DNA from: Microbacterium sp. SORGH_AS_0862
Lineage (GTDB): Bacteria > Actinomycetota > Actinomycetes > Actinomycetales > Microbacteriaceae
Reading direction: 5' to 3'
Assembly: GCF_030818795.1 (NCBI RefSeq)
Contig: NZ_JAUTAY010000001.1
Span: forward strand, 2,294,001 to 2,358,000
DNA length: 64,000 nt
Under the pieces are notes generated by a model. That model did no database searches. It was not told the DNA's origin and saw nothing but the letters and a program-made list of their open reading frames with translations. Below are positions 17,816-26,317 of this stretch, in pieces; position 1 is the stretch's first letter; each line of letters starts with the position of its first letter. A program made the position numbers and the translations under genes.

Positions 17816-19390
17816 ATGAGAAAGACGACCCGTTTCGTGCTGGCTGCTGCATCCGCTGCGGTGCTGGCGGTGACGACCGCGACGCCCGCGCTGGCGGATG
17901 CGGTGCCCACGGGCAACGGCCATGGCCACGACGACAGCGAGACCCGCACGTTGGAGCGTTATGCCGCCGACACGTGGGCATCGCTGGTCGCGATGACGGA
18001 TCCGGACACCGGCCTCCCGTCGGACAACATCGACGGCGCGCTGCAGACGGCGGGCGCCTACACCTCGCCGACGAACATCGGCGGCTACCTGTGGTCGACG
18101 GTGACCGCCCGCGACATCGGGCTGATCGACCGGCGGGAGGCGCGCGAGAGGATGCGGACGACCCTCGAGACGCTCGACCGGCTGGAGCGCAACGACGCCA
18201 GTGGGATGTTCTACAACTGGTACGACCCGGCGACCGGTGCCAAGCTCACGACCTGGCCCGACTCGGGCGATCCCGTCGAGCCGTTCCTGTCGACGGTCGA
18301 CAACGGCTGGCTGGCCGCATCCCTCCGCATCGTGCGAGAAGCGGATCCGAGCCTGGCCCGTCAGGCGAACGCTCTGTACCGGTCGATGGACTTCGGTGCC
18401 TTCTTCGATCCGGCGGGTGCGGCGGGGCTGCCTGCCGGCACGAACCGCGGCGGGTTCTGGGACTCCCCGCCCACGGGCTGCAGTGTCGAAGCGCCCATGT
18501 ACAACGGCTCGGGCGAGACCGCGTACTACACGTGCCACCACTACGACACGACCGTGAGCGAGAGCCGCATCGCGACCTACCTGGGCATCGCGAACGGGCA
18601 GATCCCGCCGACCGCGCTGTACGGCACGCACCGCACGATGCCGCCGGGCTGCGACTGGGCCTGGCAGGAGCAGCTGCCCACCGGTACCACGCGCACCTAC
18701 GACGGCTTCGATGTCTGGGAGGGGGTCTACTCCTACGACGGGCTGAGCTTCGTCCCCAGCTGGGGAGGCAGCATGTTCGAGGCGCTCATGCCCGATCTGC
18801 TGATCCCCGAGGCCGAATGGGGAGAGAGCTCGTGGGGGCTGAACCATCCGATCACGGTCGCTGTTCAGGAGCGGCACGGGCAGGACGCCGGCTACGGCTA
18901 CTGGGGCTTCTCGCCCGCCAGTGATCCGTTCGGCGGCTATGCCGAATACGGCGTCGACCTCGCGGGGATGCGCTCGGACGGCTACACCTCCGATCGCGAG
19001 AAGACGGACGTCGACATCGACCGGCCCGGCTGCTCGGTGGGCACCAACCCCGATCCGCAGTTCGGTGACGGAGTGGTGACTCCGCACGCGAGCTTCCTCG
19101 CGCTGCCCTACGACCGTGAGGGCGCCCTCAAGAACCTCTCGGGCATCGAGGACGACCTCGGCGCGTACGGCCCCGGCGGCTTCTACGACGCGGTCGCGGT
19201 GCACAGCGGCACGATCGCCGAGCGCTATCTGTCGCTGGATCAGTCGATGATCATGGCCGCCATCGGCAATGAGCTGACCGGCGATAGCCTCAAGGACTAC
19301 GTCGTGGACCGCGGCATGGAGAACAGGCTGCGCCCCGCGATGCAGGCGCAGGTGTTCGGCTCGAGCTGGGGCGATCCGGACGGTCGATGA
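17816..19390 (+). CDS. Secreted glucoamylase-like protein, GH144 type (possible endo-beta-1,2-glucanase)
   Basis: A 524-residue protein with a Sec signal (MRKTTRFVLAAASAA, cleavage likely after ALA in TPALADA). The mature part matches the PF10091 glucoamylase-like fold: SPTNIGGYLWSTVTARDIG, DASGMFYNWYDP, TVDNGWLAASL, SWGGSMFEALMPDLL and YGYWGFSPASDPFGG. GH144 beta-1,2-glucanases belong to this fold. The GAGGAG at 17803-17808 supports ATG 17816. The neighbours (TetR, sugar importer, GH3, LacI) suggest that it cuts an external beta-glucan into importable oligosaccharides. The linkage specificity is inference. Confidence 0.78.
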   Translation: MRKTTRFVLAAASAAVLAVTTATPALADAVPTGNGHGHDDSETRTLERYAADTWASLVAMTDPDTGLPSDNIDGALQTAGAYTSPTNIGGYLWSTVTARDIGLIDRREARERMRTTLETLDRLERNDASGMFYNWYDPATGAKLTTWPDSGDPVEPFLSTVDNGWLAASLRIVREADPSLARQANALYRSMDFGAFFDPAGAAGLPAGTNRGGFWDSPPTGCSVEAPMYNGSGETAYYTCHHYDTTVSESRIATYLGIANGQIPPTALYGTHRTMPPGCDWAWQEQLPTGTTRTYDGFDVWEGVYSYDGLSFVPSWGGSMFEALMPDLLIPEAEWGESSWGLNHPITVAVQERHGQDAGYGYWGFSPASDPFGGYAEYGVDLAGMRSDGYTSDREKTDVDIDRPGCSVGTNPDPQFGDGVVTPHASFLALPYDREGALKNLSGIEDDLGAYGPGGFYDAVAVHSGTIAERYLSLDQSMIMAAIGNELTGDSLKDYVVDRGMENRLRPAMQAQVFGSSWGDPDGR

Positions 19391-19403
19391 CGAGAGGGAT
19401 GCG

Positions 19404-20039
19404 GTGAGCACACCCGACGAGGCGAACGGGGAGGAGGCCGCCTCCTCCCCGTCGCGCGGCAAGCGTGGCAGCTATGCGAAGGGTCAGGTCCGTCGTCAGC
19501 AGATCGTCGAGGAGGCCCTCGTCGTGTTCGCCCGCAGCGGGTTCGACGCGGGTTCCCTGCGGGCGATCGCCCGGGGCGTGGGGATGACTCCCGCGGGGCT
19601 GTTGCATCACTTCTCCAGCAAGGAGGAGCTCTTCGTCGAGGTCCTCCGCCAGCGCGACGAGCGCATCCGAGCGGCGGTCGGGGATCCGGCCGAGCACAGG
19701 CTCATCGAACAGAGCGCGGATGTGGTCGCCTACAACCAGAGCGCGCCGCGCGGCCTCTCCGCGCTGTACACGACGGTGGCCGCGGACGCGATCGATCCCG
19801 CCCACCCCGCGCACGGGGAGTTCGTCGACCGCTATCGCGACTCGGCCGCATCCGCCGAGCGGATCATCGCAGCGGGGCAGGCCGCGGGGGAGATCCGCTC
19901 CGATGTCGATCCCGCCAGGGCCGGCCGGATCATCAGCGCCGTGATGGACGGGCTGCAGCAGCAGTTCCTGCTCGACGAAGAGGTCGACATGCGGGCGCTC
20001 TTCGACGAGTTCGTCCGCGGCTACCTGCGGCCGCTCTGA
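19404..20039 (+). CDS. TetR-family transcriptional regulator
   Basis: A 211-residue regulator with the TetR helix-turn-helix at about residues 28-75: RRQQIVEEALVVFARSGFD, SLRAIARGVGMTPAGLLHHF, then SSKEELFVEVL. The C-terminal ligand domain includes AIDPAHPAHGEFVDRYR, which closely resembles the TetR at 50105-50752 (TDPAHPAHAYFVRRYE), so the two are paralogues. It starts with GTG 13 bases after the glucanase stop and is probably co-transcribed with it. The AAAACCG repeat upstream of the glucanase is its likely operator. Confidence 0.86.
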   Translation: MSTPDEANGEEAASSPSRGKRGSYAKGQVRRQQIVEEALVVFARSGFDAGSLRAIARGVGMTPAGLLHHFSSKEELFVEVLRQRDERIRAAVGDPAEHRLIEQSADVVAYNQSAPRGLSALYTTVAADAIDPAHPAHGEFVDRYRDSAASAERIIAAGQAAGEIRSDVDPARAGRIISAVMDGLQQQFLLDEEVDMRALFDEFVRGYLRPL

Positions 20040-20070
20040 GGTCATGTCCACGCCTCCATCGATGGGGGGT

Positions 20071-20091
20071 TGCTACAATTTAAGCGCTTAA
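20071..20091 (+). promoter_or_regulatory. Extended -10 promoter overlapped by a LacI-type operator
   Basis: TGCTACAAT at 20071-20079 is a full extended -10 element (TGnTAnAAT). It is followed directly by TTAAGCGCTTAA (20080-20091), a perfect 12-bp palindrome with the central CG typical of LacI-family sites. A repressor bound there would cover the start point. It lies 49 bases before the sugar-binding protein gene and is the likely target of the LacI protein at 25142-26284. Confidence 0.72.
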
Positions 20092-20139
20092 GTACCGTAG
20101 TGACGACGCCATCAGGTGTGTCTCGTTCAAGGAGGAACC

Positions 20140-21402
20140 ATGAAACATGTTCGGCTCGGCGCCGCTGCGCTGCTCGCCGTCGCCGCCCTCAGCCTGGCGG
20201 GATGCGGCCGGGCGGATGATGCGGGAACGACGTCACAGGAAGCCTCGACCATCGGGAACGAGCCCGCGACGGGCAAGATCACGATGTGGGCGATGGGCGC
20301 CGAGGGCGAGGCGCTTCCCGACTTCGTCAAGACGTTCGAAGAGGCGAATCCGGGTGTCGAGGTCGATGTCACCGCGATCCCGTGGGACTCCGCGTACAGC
20401 AAGTTCCAGACCGCGATCGCGAGCGGCAACACCCCCGACATCGCGATGATGGGCTCGACCTGGATGGCCGATTTCGCCGATGCCTTCCAGACCGTCCCCA
20501 CCGATCTCGACACCTCGGGTTCCTTCCCGGGCGCGGTCGAGTCCAACAAGGTCGGAGATCGCGCGGCGGGCGTGCCGTGGTACGTCGACACGCGTGTGCT
20601 CTACTACCGCACCGACATGGCCGAGCAGGCCGGTTGGACGAGCGCTCCCACGACGTGGGACGAGCTCAGCCAGATGGCCGCCGACATGAAGTCCAAGGCG
20701 GGAGCGGAGTACGGCATCCGCCTGCCCGCCGGAAACGACTCCTTCCAGGGCACGCTCTGGATGCCCTGGTCCAACGGCGCCTCCCTCGAGGACGGGTCGG
20801 CATGGACACTCGACACCCCGGAGATGGTCGAGGCGTACGAGTATTACCAGAGCTTCTTCACGGACGGACTCGCGAATCCGTCGGCAGACCGTTCGTCGGG
20901 GGCGCAGGAGGCGGACTTCGTCGCCGGCCGCACCCCGATGCTCATCGACGGCCCCTTCATGATCGGCTCGCTCGAGAAGCTCGGCGGTGCGGACTTCTCC
21001 TCAAAGTTCACGACGGCCGTGCTCCCGACGAAGGAGTCCTCGACATCGTTCAGCGGCGGCTCGAACCTCGTCGTCTTCGACGACTCCGACAACGCGCACT
21101 CCGCATGGAAGCTCGCCCAGTGGCTGAGCGATCCCGAGACGCAGGCCCGCTGGTACGACCAGACCGGTGACCTTCCCGCCGTCCAGGCGGCGTGGCAGGA
21201 CGACGCGCTCGCCTCGCAGCCGACGCTCGCAGCCTTCGGCACGCAGCTCGAGACCGCGAAGTCCGTCCCGGCGACGACGACCTGGGTGAAGGTGGCCGCG
21301 GCGGGAGACGCCGTGCTCGAGAAGATACGGCTGGGAACCATGAGCCCGGCAGACGCGATGAAGGAGCTTCAGAGCAAGGCCGACGCCGTGGGGCTGGGCT
21401 GA
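20140..21402 (+). CDS. Carbohydrate ABC transporter substrate-binding lipoprotein (family 1)
   Basis: A 420-residue extracellular lipoprotein with lipobox LAGC (Cys22). The mature part shows family 1 sugar-binding marks: KITMWAMGAEGEALPDFVKTFEEANPGV, SGNTPDIAMMGSTWMADF, and GVPWYVDTRVLYYRTDM. ATG 20140 is set by AAGGAGGA at 20129-20136; the open frame upstream crosses the promoter. It is the first gene of an importer and GH3 operon and should bind an oligosaccharide, possibly the product of the neighbouring glucanase. No importer ATPase gene is in this operon, so a shared MsiK-type ATPase elsewhere is likely. Confidence 0.9.
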   Translation: MKHVRLGAAALLAVAALSLAGCGRADDAGTTSQEASTIGNEPATGKITMWAMGAEGEALPDFVKTFEEANPGVEVDVTAIPWDSAYSKFQTAIASGNTPDIAMMGSTWMADFADAFQTVPTDLDTSGSFPGAVESNKVGDRAAGVPWYVDTRVLYYRTDMAEQAGWTSAPTTWDELSQMAADMKSKAGAEYGIRLPAGNDSFQGTLWMPWSNGASLEDGSAWTLDTPEMVEAYEYYQSFFTDGLANPSADRSSGAQEADFVAGRTPMLIDGPFMIGSLEKLGGADFSSKFTTAVLPTKESSTSFSGGSNLVVFDDSDNAHSAWKLAQWLSDPETQARWYDQTGDLPAVQAAWQDDALASQPTLAAFGTQLETAKSVPATTTWVKVAAAGDAVLEKIRLGTMSPADAMKELQSKADAVGLG

Positions 21403-21406
21403 TCCC

Positions 21407-22358
21407 ATGACGCAGACATCACTGGCCGCGACCGGAGCGGGCCTGGCCGGCTCCGGTCGCGCCGGCGGTGGCCGCCGGTCGAGCCGTCGCAGGCGTCAGG
21501 GCCTGATCGCGTGGGGCTTCGCGCTCGCCGTTCGTCCTCGTCTTCGCCGCTTTCATGGTCGTGCCGATCGTCGGCTCGTTCGCGATGTCGTTCACCGACT
21601 TCCGCGCGCAGGACATCCGCTCGCCTTTCGCGGTGAACTTCGTCGGTCTCGACCAGTACCTGGCCGTGCTGGGAGACCCCACCTTCCTCAAGTCGGCGGG
21701 TGTCACCGCGACCTTCGTCGTGATCGGCATCCCGGTGACCATGGCCGTGGCGCTCGCGCTGGCCCTGGCGCTGAACTCCGGCGGTGGTCGGATCGTCGCG
21801 TTCCTCCGGGTGGGCTTCTACGCGCCTGTTGTCACGAGCATCGTCGCCGTCTCGGTCGTGTGGCGATACATCCTGCAGCCCGAGGGTCTGCTGAACGCGG
21901 CGCTCGCCGTCGTCGGCATCCAGGGTCCCGACTGGCTCAACGACACCACCTGGGCCCTCCCCTCGCTCATCGCGATGGCCGTCTGGCGCAACGTCGGAAC
22001 GCTCATGGTGATCTTCCTCGCGGGCCTCCAGGCCATCCCGACCGACGTCAAGGAGGCGGCGGTCATGGACGGGGCCTCCGCCTGGCGCCGCCTCACCGCG
22101 ATCACCCTGCTGCTGCTGCGTCCGACCCTCCTGCTGGGCGCCGTTCTCATCTCGGTCGGCTTCCTGCAGTTCTTCGAGGAAGCCTTCGTGATGACGCAGG
22201 GCGGACCGCTCGACTCGACCCTGTCGGTCGCCTACTACACGTTCAAACAGTTCGGCTTCGGCGAGTACGGCACCGCATCCGCTGCGAGCTACATCCTGTT
22301 CCTCGCGATCGCGCTCGTGAGCCTCGTGCAGTTCCGGCTGCTGCGCTCGAAGGATTGA
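21407..22358 (+). pseudogene. Sugar ABC transporter permease (MalF type), interrupted by a +1 frameshift
   Basis: From ATG 21407 the frame reads a charged N-terminus and then GLIAWGFAL. One base must be skipped at 21524-21527 to continue as PFVLVFAAFMVVPIVGSF and the rest of a normal MalF-type permease, including EAAVMDGASAWRRL (the EAA loop) and FEEAFVMTQGGPLDST. Joined length is about 317 residues with six membrane segments. The downstream frame has no other damage. An extra C in a GC-rich run is a likely sequencing or assembly error. If real, an internal start at ATG 21555 would lose the first membrane segment. Confidence 0.82.
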
Positions 22359-22369
22359 AGGAGGAGATC

Positions 22370-23224
22370 ATGACCTCGACGACGATGGCCTCCCGTCGCG
22401 CCCGTCGCGCGCTCACCGGCCGTGCCCTCACCTACACCGTGCTGGTCGCGGGCCTCATCGTGTGGGTCCTGCCGTTCGTGTGGATGCTGCTCGGTTCCGT
22501 CAAGACACAGGGCGAGATCCTGCAGCGCCCGCCCACCTGGCTCCCGCAGCAGATCACCTGGGAGAACTTCGCCCAGTGGTTCGGGCCCCTCGACATCGGC
22601 CGGTTCTTCACGAACAGCATCGTCGTGGCGCTGCTGACCGTCCTCGGCAACCTCGTGTTCTGCTCCATGGTCGGCTACGCGCTGGCGAAGATGGACTTCC
22701 CCGGCAAGAGGGTGCTGTTCGCCGTCGTGCTCATCACGCTCATGGTGCCGGGCATCGTGACCTTCGTGCCGCTGTTCGTGATGGTGTCCTCCTTCGGTCT
22801 CACCAGCAGCTATGCCGCGCTGATCCTGCCGTTCGTCACGACCCCGTTGGGCGTGTTCCTCATGCGGCAGTTCATGCTCGGCATCCCCGACGAACTGCTC
22901 GAAGCCGCGCGCATCGACGGTGCGGGAGAGCTGCGCATCTTCGCCCGTGTCGTGATGCCGCTGTGCGGACCGCCGCTGGCGACGCTCGGCATCCTCACCT
23001 TCCTCGCATCGTGGAACAACTTCCTGTGGCCGCTCGTGGCCGCCCAAAGCGAGGACATGTACACCCTTCCCGTCGCCATCTCGCTCTACGCGACGGGGCA
23101 GAACGCGACCGACTACGGCCTGCTGCTCGCGGGCTCCGTGCTGGTGATCGCCCCGATCATCCTCCTGTTCGTGTTCCTGCAGCGCTACTTCATCCAGGGC
23201 GTCGCGACGACGGGGCTCAAGTGA
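22370..23224 (+). CDS. Sugar ABC transporter permease (MalG type)
   Basis: A 284-residue permease with about six membrane segments. It contains ALAKMDFPGKRVLF, the EAA loop ELLEAARIDGAGELRIFARVVMPLCGP and FLASWNNFLWPLV, all typical of CUT1 MalG-type subunits. The start ATG is preceded by AGGAGG (spacing four). It follows the other permease by 11 bases and pairs with it to carry the sugar imported by the binding protein at 20140. Confidence 0.92.
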   Translation: MTSTTMASRRARRALTGRALTYTVLVAGLIVWVLPFVWMLLGSVKTQGEILQRPPTWLPQQITWENFAQWFGPLDIGRFFTNSIVVALLTVLGNLVFCSMVGYALAKMDFPGKRVLFAVVLITLMVPGIVTFVPLFVMVSSFGLTSSYAALILPFVTTPLGVFLMRQFMLGIPDELLEAARIDGAGELRIFARVVMPLCGPPLATLGILTFLASWNNFLWPLVAAQSEDMYTLPVAISLYATGQNATDYGLLLAGSVLVIAPIILLFVFLQRYFIQGVATTGLK

Positions 23225-23256
23225 GCGCCGTCGACACGCACCCCAGAAAGGCCCCC

Positions 23257-25101
23257 ATGTCCGCGACCTTCTCGACCGCCCCCGACGGCACCCGCTACCG
23301 CGACCTGAACGGCAACGGCGTGATGGATCCCTACGAGGATCCGCGCCTGTCGCCCGAGGAGCGCACGGAGGACCTGCTCGAGCGGCTGAGCCTCGAGGAG
23401 AAGTGCGGACTCATGTTCCAGACGGTCATCGAGGTCGGCGAGGACGGCGAGCTCCTCGAGCAACCGGGACGCATCTCCAAATCGCCGACCACGACCGTCG
23501 TGCGCGACAAGCACATGAACCACTTCAACGTGCACGCCATCCGCACCGCGCGGCAGGCGGCCACGTGGAACAACGCCCTCCAGTCGCTCGCGGAGAAGAC
23601 GCCGCACGGCATTCCCGTGACGATCAGCACCGATCCGCGCCACGCGTTCGTGGAGAACACGGGGGTGGCCTTCTCGGCCGGCCCGTTCTCGCAATGGCCG
23701 GAGGGACTGGGTCTCGCAGCCATCGACGACGTCGACACGGTGCGCGCCTTCGCCGACATCGCACGGCAGGAGTACGTGGCCGTCGGCATCCGGGCGGCGC
23801 TGCACCCGCAGATCGATCTGGCGACCGAGCCGCGGTGGGGGCGTCAGGCGCAGACGCTGGGTCAGGACGCAGAGCGCGTGGCCGAGTTCACCGCCGCCTA
23901 CCTGCAGGGCTTTCAGGGCGATCGGCTGGGTCCGGACAGCGTCGCCTGCACGACCAAGCACTTCCCGGGAGGCGGCCCGCAGAAGGACGGCGAGGACGCC
24001 CACTTCCCGTATGGCCGGGAGCAGGTCTACCCGGGCGGCATGTTCGAGTACCACCTCGAGCCGTTCCGCGAGGCGATCCGGCGCGGAACGGCCGGGATGA
24101 TGCCGTACTACGGGATGCCGGTGGGCCTCGAGCGCGGCGGAGAGTCGATCGAGGAGGTGGGGTTCGGCTACAACCGGCAGATCGTCACCGACCTGCTGCG
24201 CGGCGAGCTCGGCTACGACGGTGTCGTCGTGACCGACTGGGAGCTCGTGAACGACAACCACGTCGGCGACCAGGTGCTGCCGGCCCGGGCGTGGGGAGTC
24301 GAGACGCTCACCCCGGTCGAGCGGATGGCGAAGATCCTGGATGCGGGCGCCGACCAGTTCGGTGGCGAGGAGTGCGTCGAACTGCTGCTGGAGCTCGTGC
24401 GCTCGGGTCGCGTGAGCGAGCAGCGCATCGACGAGTCCGCGCGTCGCCTGCTCCGGGTCAAGTTCGCCCTCGGCCTGTTCGACGATCCGTACGTCGACGT
24501 GGACGCGGCCGAACGGATCGTGGGCAACGCGGACTTCCGCGCCGCCGGCGAGCGCGCGCAGGCCCGCTCGCTGACCGTGCTGCTGAACCGCGAGGGCGCC
24601 GAGGACGCGACGCTCCCGCTGCGGCCGGTACAGGCGCTGTACGTCGAGGGGTTCGCCGACGCGGATGTCGCCGAGCTCGGAACGACCGTCGCCGACCCCG
24701 CATCCGCCGATCTCGCGATCGTTCGGATCAAGGCGCCGTTCGATGCGCGCGACGATCTGTTCCTGGAGGCGTGGTTCCATCAGGGCTCGCTCGACTTCCC
24801 GCCGGGGCTCGTCTACCGCCTCCAGCAGATCGCGCGCCAGTGCCCGCTGGTTCTCGTGGTCACGATCGACCGCCCCGCGATCCTCACCCCGTTCGTGGCG
24901 GATGCGGCGGCCATCGTCGTCGACTACGGCAGCTCTCCCCGCGCGGTGATCGACGCGCTGACCGGGCGGGTGCGGCCCGAGGGACGGCTGCCGGTCGAGC
25001 TGCCGCGCTCGATGGACGCCGTGCGGGCGTCGAGGGAGGATGTACCGTCGGATACCGGGGATCCGCTGTTCCCGGTGCGTCACGGGCTGCGACTCGCCTA
25101 G
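23257..25101 (+). CDS. Glycoside hydrolase family 3 (beta-glucosidase type)
   Basis: A 614-residue enzyme without signal peptide, so it acts in the cytosol on imported oligosaccharides. The GH3 N-terminal barrel shows TKHFPGGG (Lys234-His235) and the nucleophile in VVVTDWEL (Asp327). The second domain follows from about residue 400. It lacks the fibronectin-III tail of longer GH3 enzymes. ATG 23257 is chosen for AGAAAGG upstream. An in-frame GTG at 23221 overlapping the permease stop would add 12 residues. With the importer and GH144-like enzyme, a role on beta-linked gluco-oligosaccharides is likely; GH3 is broad, so xylosidase activity is not excluded. Confidence 0.9.
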   Translation: MSATFSTAPDGTRYRDLNGNGVMDPYEDPRLSPEERTEDLLERLSLEEKCGLMFQTVIEVGEDGELLEQPGRISKSPTTTVVRDKHMNHFNVHAIRTARQAATWNNALQSLAEKTPHGIPVTISTDPRHAFVENTGVAFSAGPFSQWPEGLGLAAIDDVDTVRAFADIARQEYVAVGIRAALHPQIDLATEPRWGRQAQTLGQDAERVAEFTAAYLQGFQGDRLGPDSVACTTKHFPGGGPQKDGEDAHFPYGREQVYPGGMFEYHLEPFREAIRRGTAGMMPYYGMPVGLERGGESIEEVGFGYNRQIVTDLLRGELGYDGVVVTDWELVNDNHVGDQVLPARAWGVETLTPVERMAKILDAGADQFGGEECVELLLELVRSGRVSEQRIDESARRLLRVKFALGLFDDPYVDVDAAERIVGNADFRAAGERAQARSLTVLLNREGAEDATLPLRPVQALYVEGFADADVAELGTTVADPASADLAIVRIKAPFDARDDLFLEAWFHQGSLDFPPGLVYRLQQIARQCPLVLVVTIDRPAILTPFVADAAAIVVDYGSSPRAVIDALTGRVRPEGRLPVELPRSMDAVRASREDVPSDTGDPLFPVRHGLRLA

Positions 25102-25141
25102 AGCACGCACGGCCTCTGTCGCAGGGAAGGATGTCGCACGC

Positions 25142-26284
25142 GTGAGTGAACGCCCGCGGACGCGCCGCACGACCGTCTACGACGTGGCCCAGGAGGCGGG
25201 TGTGTCCATCGCCTCCGTCTCGTTCGCCTTCCGCCGCCCCGAGCAGCTCAGCGAGGCGACGCGCGAGCGCGTGCTGGAGGCCGCGAGGCGGCTCGGCTAC
25301 GCGCCGAGCGCTTCGGCGCGAGGGCTCGCGCGCGGGCGCACCGGCATCCTGGGCCTGCACGCGTTCGACCTGATGCTCGAGCGGGCCCACGAGCCGGCGG
25401 CGCGGGCGCGGGCGCTGCGCGATCTGCACAGCCCCGATCTCGAGGGCCCGCGGATCATTCCCTGGGCGGAGACCGACGACGAGCTGCTGGCCGATCCGAG
25501 GGCGTTCCCGCTGTACGTCGACGAGGTCCAGCGCGGATTCGCGCTGGAGTGCTGGGTGATGGGCAGGCCCGTCATGCTCAGCAGCGGCTCCGACAGCGAT
25601 GTGTCGGTGGCGGACACGGCGGGGCGTGTGGACGGGCTTGCGATCTTCCCGTCGGAGGGATCGGCGGCTGTGCTGTCGCGGTTCTCCTCGTCCATACCGA
25701 TCGTGCTCTTCTCCGCAGCGCCCGCTGCCGACGGGCATCATCGCGTGCGCGTCGACAACACGCAGGGGATGCGCGAGGTGATGACGCACCTGCTCACGGT
25801 GCACGGCGTGCGCTCGTTCGCGTTCGTCGGACGATTGGACTCCTGGGACGGTGAGGAACGCTTCGCCCAGTACCGGGAGAGCCTCCTCCAGGCGGGGATC
25901 GCCTCGGAGGACGAACCGGTCGACGCGACCGTGCGCGGGCCCGATCGGATGGCCGAGCAGCTGCACACGCTCGCCGAGGCCGGACGGATGCCGCGGGCGC
26001 TCGTGTGCTCCACGGACCAGAACGCGCTGGCGGCCATGGACGTGGTGCGCGAGCTGGGCTTCCGCGTTCCCGAGGACGTCATCGTCACCGGGTTCGACGG
26101 GATCCTCGCCGGGCGGCTGAGCACGCCGGCGCTCACCACCGTGCGTCAGCCGATGGAGGCGATGGGGCGCGCAGCCGCCCGCATCCTCGCGGGAACGGCC
26201 GGCCCGCTGCCCGAGGACGGTTCGCCCTTCGACGCGGTGTTCGCACCGGCGCTCGTCGTGCGCGCCAGCTGCGGCTGCGGCTGA
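25142..26284 (+). CDS. LacI-family transcriptional regulator
   Basis: A 380-residue repressor. The N-terminal HTH reads TVYDVAQEAGVSIASVSFAF and the hinge helix ATRERVLEAARRLGYAPSASARGL. The sugar-binding domain follows, ending with DVIVTGFDGILAGRLSTPALTTVRQP. The start is GTG; an ATG at 25130 is out of frame. It closes the sugar locus 40 bases after GH3 and most likely binds TTAAGCGCTTAA at 20080-20091, released by an imported sugar. The insert between hinge and effector domain is longer than usual. Confidence 0.9.
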   Translation: MSERPRTRRTTVYDVAQEAGVSIASVSFAFRRPEQLSEATRERVLEAARRLGYAPSASARGLARGRTGILGLHAFDLMLERAHEPAARARALRDLHSPDLEGPRIIPWAETDDELLADPRAFPLYVDEVQRGFALECWVMGRPVMLSSGSDSDVSVADTAGRVDGLAIFPSEGSAAVLSRFSSSIPIVLFSAAPAADGHHRVRVDNTQGMREVMTHLLTVHGVRSFAFVGRLDSWDGEERFAQYRESLLQAGIASEDEPVDATVRGPDRMAEQLHTLAEAGRMPRALVCSTDQNALAAMDVVRELGFRVPEDVIVTGFDGILAGRLSTPALTTVRQPMEAMGRAAARILAGTAGPLPEDGSPFDAVFAPALVVRASCGCG

Positions 26285-26317
26285 GCCGGGCCCCGGGTCG
26301 CCGAGCGATGCGGCCGC

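Noticed and set aside
23290..23350. Calcium-loop-like DLNGNGVMDPYED near the GH3 N-terminus, suggesting a dockerin
   Set aside because: This stretch is common in GH3 enzymes as an N-terminal feature. There is no second repeat and no signal peptide, so it is not a dockerin partner for the cohesin protein.
26285..26317. CCGGGCCCCGG stem between the LacI and PucR genes as terminator
   Set aside because: Only a five-base stem with one-base loop and no T-run, so it is too weak to call.
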